A program made the translations under genes and the position numbers. A DNA stretch of 64,000 nucleotides, taken from Gibbula magus. Lineage: Eukaryota; Mollusca; Gastropoda; Trochida; Trochidae. Below the pieces are notes generated by a model. The model was given only the letters and a program-made list of their open reading frames with translations, did not search any database and was not told the DNA's origin. Positions 59,301-64,000 of the stretch are shown piece by piece; position 1 is the first letter of the stretch, and every line of letters starts with the position of its first letter. Where the stretch lies: assembly GCA_936450465.1 (NCBI GenBank), contig OW388293.1, positions 46,862,040 through 46,926,039 on the forward strand, given 5' to 3'.

Positions 59301-62300
59301 GGATGTTGATGTTGCGCAAAAATGATGTGGCAAATTCATTCATAAGTTAGTTTTTTAAATGAAAAAAAAATGACATATAAAAATGATGCACCAATTACTG
59401 AGAAACATTTCACTGAAAGATAAAGTTATAGATGTCAATTTCCCTATTTATTTCACGACAATTCCCTGTTACTTCTTGCCCCTTCTTCACATGGATGAAG
59501 ATCCACCTGAAGAAGAGGCAAGAGGTAACACAGAAATATTGTGTGAAAAGAAAAGAAGTTGACATCCATAACATTTGTCTCTCATTGCAATACCAACTTC
59601 TAAATGCTTTTGAGGAATTGTAAACGTTTCACTAAGCCTTGCAGTATTTCCCTCGCTTTGATGTGCCAAGATAGTGAATCCCTGCACCAATAATGCAATA
59701 GTGGACCCGGATTTCCAAGCACAGATATCTCAAGGAATTATGCAAGGCCTAAATCAGCCAGTAATGGAGACTGGCAAGATTTATGCCTTGCATTGGGAAG
59801 TTGTATAGCCTGAGACACATAGTATGGTAGGAAATTACGCAATATTGATGACCCAAATTACAGAACACCTGCTACATGGCGTACCTTGCCACTGAAGACT
59901 GTATTGTTGGCAGCTCGGAGCACTGTCAATGCATGCTGATGATCTGTGAAGCCCACAAACGCAAAGCCTCTGGATTTTCCTACACCCTTCGCATTCACTC
60001 GTTTCATGTCTCGCATGATGCGGCACTGCAATGTTCAACAACGAATTGTTAGGTTAAGTATGAGATTGAAGTAACATTTTACCTGCAAATGCAGTAACAG
60101 TTAAGACGAGAGAATCAAATATTTCATTTTTCAAAACTTAAAATCAAAATATATATTTCAGAATCGGTAATTTACATGCTGACTGAGGAATAATCAAAAC
60201 CAAGATGATGTTCATGTGTAATAATGTAAAAAAATTATACTTAATTGTAATATTTATATCAAGATTCCTGCAATTCACAGGAATCCAAATTTCCAAAGGA
60301 AAAAATATTTAACAACTTAATGAGATGGGGTGATTTTAATTTAGATTGCTGTCTTTCAAGAATATTATTTCACTTCCTGGATAACTTCTCTTTCCCAAAG
60401 ATGCAACAAGAGAAGGAAGTTTGGAGGTGTAGACTTTTGAAAGAACATATCAATCATAACATCCTTCCCTGTATTCAGGGATGGTTTGGGTCTCGGTACA
60501 TATCAGCAGTTCAGCTGGCCTATTCTCCTACCTCAGTGACCTTGATGGACTTGTCGTCCCCCACGTCCACCAGTTTCTGTCGGAGTGTCTTGTCGTCCAC
60601 CTCCAGGGGAAGGTTCTGGATGCAGAGTCGGGTCGAGGACACAAAGATGTTAGCATTCTTCAGCTTTTGACGCATCTCACTCTCGATCTGTGACAAGGGA
60701 GACAACTATGTAAACAGGAGGTTTAAAGAAATCTGTCCTCAAATTAGCTAAAATTATCCAAGTGTTATGATATATATTTTCACATATTGAAAAAGGGGAG
60801 TGCGCATCCCCTTATCCCCCTCTGGGTACGTCGCTGATGTTGATAATTTTGCATGATCGATAGTGGTTATTTATAAACATGACCTAGATTTTCAAAGCAA
60901 TAACATTTTTGAAAGCGAATGCTATCATATATATGTACACCTAAGCATTTAGAGATTTTTTAAAATTTAGGCCTAGAAAAGACATCTCAACCGATAAAAT
61001 ACCTTTTTTAAATTCAGTTTTATTTGATAGACACAAAATCATCGAAAAATCTGATTAAATTGTATCACACAGTAGCTCATTTTATATCCTCTATATTTTC
61101 AACAGGTGATGTTCAGACTTCCTCACCTTGGTTCTCTTCACCAGATCAGATTTGGGAATACCTTCAGCAGCAGCCGTTCCAGGTCGTATCACTGCAACGG
61201 AGGGGAGGTCTCATTAATAATGGGCTTGTCCATGACACTACATTTGAGATAACTACAGTCAACCAGGAGAATACCAAGGAGAATAGCGGCAGGGATTGAG
61301 AAAGGCAGGGGTCATGGGTCATTTTGCACAATGGATGAAAAGATGGCCCATTTGAATTTTAAATTTACTATTGCTTGAAAGGGGAATGGCCAATTTAATA
61401 TAATGAAAATTACTAAAAGCCCTAAAAATGACCCATTGTCAAAGGTGTCTTTCCCAATCCCTGTAGCAGTGAAGCTGGTTACATGTTTTGGGAGTCAGAA
61501 CCCATTCATCAGATTCAGTCTAATCACTTCCAACATGTGACCACCTCCTCGGCTACCATCTCCATAGTGATGCTGTTCAAGGATCCAGAGAAGGAGTCAG
61601 GTCAGGGGGTTTTGCATGTAAATGTGATGAACTCCAAGTGGGAAAACCCCCAACCCCTGTTGATAAGTGAACCCTGCACTTTCAAATTCCAGGATCTGCA
61701 TATGTAAGGACTCCTACTTGGTTGACAGTACTGATATTATTCTTTATTATATGACGAGCAATGAAATACCGGGATTTATCAGTGAAATAAACTGTCTATC
61801 AAGCTACAGTGAAAATAACTTATATTTTCACTGCTGATTTATTTGACGTCATAAAACAATGGTCTGATGCAGCAAATTGGCTTATGATGTCACAGAGTTA
61901 CTGTGGCGACGGGCTGTTCCTAGTGGCCGCTCGGCGTGAAAATGACCCTTTTGGACATTTTTACAAGGATACCATCATATAATAAATAGAATATCCATCA
62001 AGTCTTGACAAATACCATGTTTATCTCATCTCACGGTTGGTAGAAAAGTTATATATATAATTTCAAGAGTGGATTCACTCGATGAGATAAACATGGTATT
62101 ATTAAAGAATTACATATATCCTCATCCAAAACCGTGTTCAACAGGAGATATCGCTTCTGTGTTTTGGCAGTAGATTTTGCACATGATATCAGAATGCTTT
62201 TACACCATCAAGCAATGACATCACAATTCTATGATGTCATAAACATGATGACATCAGAATGCTATTGCATCACAAGTCAAATAGCAGTGTTGTGCTTAGA

Positions 62301-63966
62301 GATGCACAATTTCCTTGAAGCGTGATGAAGAATGATTTAAGATGATGAATAGAATCTCACCCTCGTGTATTCTGATATCAAATATATCAACACTCGTTGA
62401 TAAAAGTTACATATTCTCGACAAGCCTCGGATATTTGAAACTGTTATCAACTTGTGTTGATATATTTGATATCAGAATACACTTGGGTGAGATTCTCTAA
62501 ATACTTTCGTTTTTAGATCCATCAGTGGGTCCAAATGAATGAATTAATATATTTGAAACTAAACTACAAATTCATTTAACTAAACATCCTTCAAGAGTCA
62601 ATCAACTCACAGCCTTCTCTAACGAGGAAGAGATTCCTCTTGTCTGTTGTATCTTTCTTCTTCTCCTTCTCCTTCAGATCCACGGCTTCTTTCCTCCGTA
62701 AAGCCTTCGATATTTTCAATGGACGTTCACTCAACACAATACCCCCATCCTGGAACACAGACAACAACACAAGGCTTCAAAACTATTTGTAATGTTGAGC
62801 TACTGTAGAGATCTACCGTCAACATTTGTCATTGGCTTATATATTTCCAACACCTTCTGAACACTTACCCATGAACCTCATGTAATTTTCAGAACACCAC
62901 ACTTATTCCTGCAGTGCATGAATTGGTGTGGAGGACAACCAGTACAGAACTATGATTTTGTTAATTTCATGTTAAATTAAAGCTTAAACCCAAAAACTTT
63001 ACCATTCAAGACAATAAGTAGGCAGCTTATGAATGACTGTCTTATTTCATACACTGCTTCCGATATTTGACAGACTTGAATCAATATTTGTCATCATAAA
63101 GTTTAACAATTTCTAGATAGTTTCTCATTGGTTAGTTTACAAATTGAAAATTTGTCATATCCAAGTTTAGCAATATTAAATTTGAAACCTTCCATTGCAT
63201 TTATATTCACTATTGTCTAATTCAAGTATACTTATAAATAATCAGTTCCGATGGAACGCAATTGAAATCTTTGTTTACTTTCAGAACAACTCCTTGTACC
63301 TAGCAATCAGGGGGAGGTGCTAACCACGTAAAATATACATGAATACGGTATGTGTTACAAATGTGGATCAAATAAATGATTCATGGCGGTACACAAGGGT
63401 TAAGAGGCTCGAGGGCCGGAGGGTACGGTCAAAACACAAGGTTACACATTAAAGAATTCATAGATTTAATGATTCGTTTTGAAACCCGTTAGGGCGGCTT
63501 CATCAGGCCTAGTCTGATGAAGCTGCCCTAGCAGGTGGCGAAACATCACATTAAATCTATGAATTCTTTAACTCCGTTTTCTTGATTTGGGTATAATCAA
63601 GATATATGTGGGTATGATAATATGATATTCATAAGTGTCAAAAGTCCAGCGTCTGTGATGTCACAGAACAATTGAACATCATGTAACTAAAATGTTGGAT
63701 ATGAGAGATGATTACATTTTGTATATGATTCAAAGGGAATAATATTGGTATTGGTAAGTGTGTAACTCAAGTAGAAAACATGCAAAACTATGCAAAGTTA
63801 ACTCTGAAAGTACACTCATTTCATAAAATGTTTTGACTTATTTACTTGCATTATTTTCTGTAAGAATCACAAACAATGAGTTTTAAGTTTACCTTGCTGG
63901 TATCTTCAGCCTTGGCAAGACACTTGTCAGCTTCCTCCACCGTGCTGAACTTCACAAAGGCAGTTC
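44258..63966 (-). CDS. RNA-binding protein 28 orthologue, 3' part (eight exons; 5' end outside window)
   Basis: Eight exons with GT-AG borders join in phase from 63966 down to a TGA at 44258-44260, giving about 372 residues. RBM28 (yeast Nop4) is a nucleolar protein with four RRMs, needed for 60S ribosomal subunit assembly and also reported in snRNP complexes. Visible here are the end of the third RRM ([17 protein letters not shown]), a linker with [12 protein letters not shown] and the conserved [11 protein letters not shown], a full fourth RRM (RNP2-like LCIQNL; RNP1 [10 protein letters not shown]; closing [13 protein letters not shown]), a basic low-complexity segment with [10 protein letters not shown], and the family C-terminus ([12 protein letters not shown] ... 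KWFD). The same blocks occur in the same order in vertebrate RBM28, by recall. The last intron is 13.9 kb, the others 0.2-1.4 kb. The first half, with RRM1-2, lies beyond the right edge. Confidence 0.95.
48031..48105 (+). repeat. GTGAG microsatellite (15 copies)
   Basis: Fifteen perfect GTGAG copies. Read on the minus strand it is the 3' tail of the SINE that follows, which suggests that the tail has expanded. Confidence 0.95.
48106..48366 (-). mobile_element. tRNA-derived SINE, full-length copy on the minus strand
   Basis: The tRNA-like head is at the right end. On the minus strand the A-box is TGGCACAGTGGTTGG (48345-48359) and the B-box GGTTCGATTTC (48308-48318). The body contains GAACTGTTTTGCACGCAGTA and TGCAGGCTTTCTCC, and the tail is the GTGAG/CTCAC array at 48031. 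Other copies are at 50136, 53283 and 55050-56209. The longer minus-strand open frame across it is not a gene. Confidence 0.85.
49188..49878. repeat. 433-bp direct duplication with GACCTTGACC motifs
   Basis: Copies of about 260 bp start at 49188 and 49621 (TTTTCATTGTGTATCACAAT) and share AAAGCATGCTTAAGTT, CTATGACCTTGACCTTTGAC and GTTATCGTGTTTACAAGG with few differences. Between and after them are further GTGACCTTGACCTT motifs, common in molluscan dispersed repeats by recall. Confidence 0.85.
50136..50460 (-). mobile_element. SINE copy, headless, with internal duplication
   Basis: The tail side starts GAGGTGAATTGGTGTTTAAC, followed by the same body as at 48106. A 79-bp body segment (GGTGGTACTACTCTGAATTT onward) is present twice in tandem (about 50281 and 50360). 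The tRNA-like head is missing. Confidence 0.75.
53283..53400 (-). mobile_element. SINE fragment
   Basis: It contains AGGTTTAATGCAGC, ATCATGGCTGTTAGT, GGAGGAAAGCCTGCAACC and GTGAAACATGCAAGC, matching the tail half of the SINE at 48106. The head is missing. Confidence 0.65.
54020..54443. repeat. 11-bp minisatellite
   Basis: About 38 copies of GAGGTTACAGT, with frequent 12-bp variants carrying an extra A or G and common CAATGA forms. Confidence 0.95.
54557..54936. mobile_element. 380-bp hAT-type MITE with 8-bp target duplication
   Basis: It starts TAGGGCTGGGACGGGTA and ends with the exact complement. TTGCTAAC flanks both ends (54549-54556 and 54937-54944). TAGGGCTGGG ends with an 8-bp duplication are characteristic of hAT elements. 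Inner sequences such as ACCCGGGTATCC and GGGTATCCGG are also complementary. It has inserted inside a SINE-like segment (CTGGAATTTGCTAAC). Confidence 0.9.
55050..56209 (-). mobile_element. SINE copy split by a later insertion
   Basis: The tail half (GAGGTGAGTAAGGGTTTAAC) is at 55050-55154 and the head half at 55996-56209. On the minus strand the A-box region is TAGCCCAGTGGTTAGCATG (near 56182-56200) and the B-box GGTTCGAATCC (56146-56155). The halves join at GTGGCTA, matching the continuous GTGGCTATGC of the copy at 50136. Confidence 0.8.
55155..55995 (-). mobile_element. insertion of about 840 bp inside a SINE
   Basis: The inserted segment is bounded by GTGGCTAA (55147-55154) and GTGGCTAT (55996-56003), an 8-bp duplication with one mismatch. 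Its right end, read as complement, is CAGGGATGCAGAAATCGGTC, a hAT-like terminus. The left end (TAAGATTACTT) does not match it, so one terminus is degenerate or the element is of another kind. An 84-codon frame inside (55667-55921) has no recognised motif. Confidence 0.6.
56800..57180. repeat. degenerate minisatellite, about 22-45 bp units
   Basis: The array alternates TTCATGTCTGTAGGAAGAAA-type and TTCTGCTTGAGGGACAAA-type units. One pair, with the 45-bp segment GCTTGAGGGACAAATTCATG onward, is nearly identical at about 56930 and 57001. The open frames on both strands through it are repeat artefacts. Confidence 0.75.
57514..57713. other. assembly gap (200 N)
   Basis: Exactly 200 unknown bases, preceded by a GGT repeat. 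The round size suggests an arbitrary gap length. It lies within the last rbm28 intron, so no exon border is affected. Confidence 0.98.
57740..58045. repeat. palindrome-ended dispersed repeat, copy A
   Basis: It contains TTGGCTTATGACGTCACAG, CTGTTCCTAGCGGCCACTCG and CATCATATAATAAACAGAGT, then a palindrome of about 140 bp (57893-58040) with arms CTTGACAAATACCATGTTTA / TAAACATGGTATTAGTCAAG and a centre TTCACTCGTGGCTGCGCCAC. It lies next to the rbm28 exon ending at 58313, inside the last intron. Confidence 0.8.
58313..58639 (-). CDS. rbm28 exon, basic low-complexity region
   Basis: 327 bp, 109 codons, phase 0. The acceptor TTTTAG is chosen over a TCTAG four bases on because it keeps the frame ([12 protein letters not shown]). 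The exon encodes basic runs, [16 protein letters not shown], a family motif, and several GQGQ units ([23 protein letters not shown]) written mostly with AAGGTCA-type DNA repeats. It probably serves nucleolar targeting or RNA contact, as basic tails of this kind do. Confidence 0.92.
58825..58899 (-). CDS. rbm28 exon, last strand of RRM4
   Basis: 75 bp, 25 codons, phase 0. It encodes [13 protein letters not shown], the closing strand of RRM4, followed by a Lys-rich helix. The borders are CTTCCAG and GTGAAT. Confidence 0.93.
59640..59803. mobile_element. hairpin MITE, left-truncated copy
   Basis: The right arm (GCAAGGCCTAAATCAGCCAG, TGGAGACTGGCAAGATTTAT, GCATTGGGAAGTTG) matches the intact element at 23699-23921. 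The left arm is reduced to GCCTTGCAGTATTTCCCTCG. No target duplication remains. It lies in an rbm28 intron. Confidence 0.75.
59885..60025 (-). CDS. rbm28 exon, RNP1 of RRM4
   Basis: 141 bp, 47 codons, phase 0. It encodes [10 protein letters not shown], the RNP1 octamer region [10 protein letters not shown] and [13 protein letters not shown]. The splice borders are TTGCAG and GTACGC. Confidence 0.95.
60532..60687 (-). CDS. rbm28 exon, start of RRM4
   Basis: 156 bp, 52 codons, phase 0 at both ends. It encodes [20 protein letters not shown], with the RNP2-type strand LCIQNL, then [11 protein letters not shown] of helix 1. The acceptor is GTCACAG and the donor GTAGGA. Confidence 0.95.
61127..61191 (-). 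CDS. rbm28 exon, linker
   Basis: 65 bp. Together with the previous exon's last base it reads [20 protein letters not shown], matching the conserved segment before RRM4. The acceptor is TTGCAG and the donor GTGAGG. The larger open frame on the opposite strand is a shadow. Confidence 0.92.
61740..62115. repeat. palindrome-ended dispersed repeat, copy B
   Basis: It has the same order as copy A: TTGGCTTATGATGTCACAG, CTGTTCCTAGTGGCCGCTCG and CATCATATAATAAATAGAAT, then the palindrome with CTTGACAAATACCATGTTTA and GAGATAAACATGGTATTA, with a shorter and more diverged centre. It also sits in an rbm28 intron. Confidence 0.8.
62351..62496. repeat. 146-bp palindromic MITE
   Basis: Arms AGAATCTCACCCTCGTGTAT and ATACACTTGGGTGAGATTCT, extending inwards through TGATATCAAATATATCAACA, with about 55 bp per arm and a central core of about 35 bp. 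It lies in an rbm28 intron, 115 bases from the exon ending at 62611. Confidence 0.8.
62611..62749 (-). CDS. rbm28 exon, RRM3 end and linker
   Basis: 139 bp, phase 0 in and phase 1 out. It encodes the final RRM3 strand ([12 protein letters not shown]), a Lys/Glu run, and [12 protein letters not shown], a motif conserved in RBM28. The donor is GTGAGT. Confidence 0.92.
63449..63571. repeat. 123-bp hairpin element
   Basis: Outer arms TTAAAGAATTCATAGATTTA and its perfect complement, then diverged inner arms around TTAGGGCGGCTTCATCAGGC / GTCTGATGAAGCTGCCCTAG. It lies in an rbm28 intron. Confidence 0.85.
63893..63966 (-). CDS. rbm28 exon, end of RRM3
   Basis: 74 bp between TGCAG and GTAAAC. It enters with two bases of a Gly codon and leaves in phase 0. 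It encodes [20 protein letters not shown], the RNP1 strand and following helix of the third RRM. It is the first exon visible in the window. Confidence 0.9.
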
Positions 63967-64000
63967 CTGCATGTATCAAACAAATTAAATGAAATATCAA

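Overview
This is a 64 kb piece of an AT-rich animal genome. It has long introns, many minisatellites, short hairpin transposons, and tRNA-derived SINEs with GTGAG or ATT tails. The dispersed repeats that open with a TCATCAGGC-type end and carry GTCCGTCC and 'TTCTTCTCCAG' tracts are, from memory, typical of molluscs, so a mollusc is my best guess for the host. I see no bacterial features, CRISPR array, rRNA or intact tRNA gene.

Layout. From 1 to about 24.4 kb there is repeat-rich sequence with no gene I can support: three copies of the molluscan-type repeat, one SINE, two large palindromes, several minisatellites, a cluster of CRE-like sites at 20.5 kb, and one weak candidate exon at 6.2 kb. 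At 24.58-26.02 kb on the plus strand lies a host gene with a single visible coding exon of 207 codons. It carries a conserved KTQPVTFDEIQE motif that I associate with the vertebrate C11orf96 family. Its 3' splice site is the last of three tandem copies.

The most striking object is at 27,065-32,401: a complete, recent-looking 5.3 kb mobile element. It has terminal inverted repeats (TIRs) of about 1.2 kb, termini starting AG and ending CT, and a 6-bp target duplication (CACGGT), which is the signature of Maverick/Polinton-type virus-like transposons. It encodes only one large protein, a packaging-type P-loop ATPase between two zinc fingers of matching spacing, plus three small proteins, two of them strongly basic. 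I find no polymerase, integrase, protease or capsid gene. It looks like a miniature, satellite-like Polinton.

From 32.4 to 44 kb there is a 25-bp minisatellite with nested 75-bp and 150-bp periods and a series of MITE-like elements, one with a clean 9-bp target duplication. From 44.26 kb to the right edge, the minus strand carries the 3' part of an RBM28 (yeast Nop4) orthologue, a nucleolar RRM protein of ribosome biogenesis. Eight in-phase exons join cleanly. The last intron is 13.9 kb, is packed with SINEs, hAT-like elements and minisatellites, and contains a 200-base assembly gap; the other introns are under 1.5 kb.
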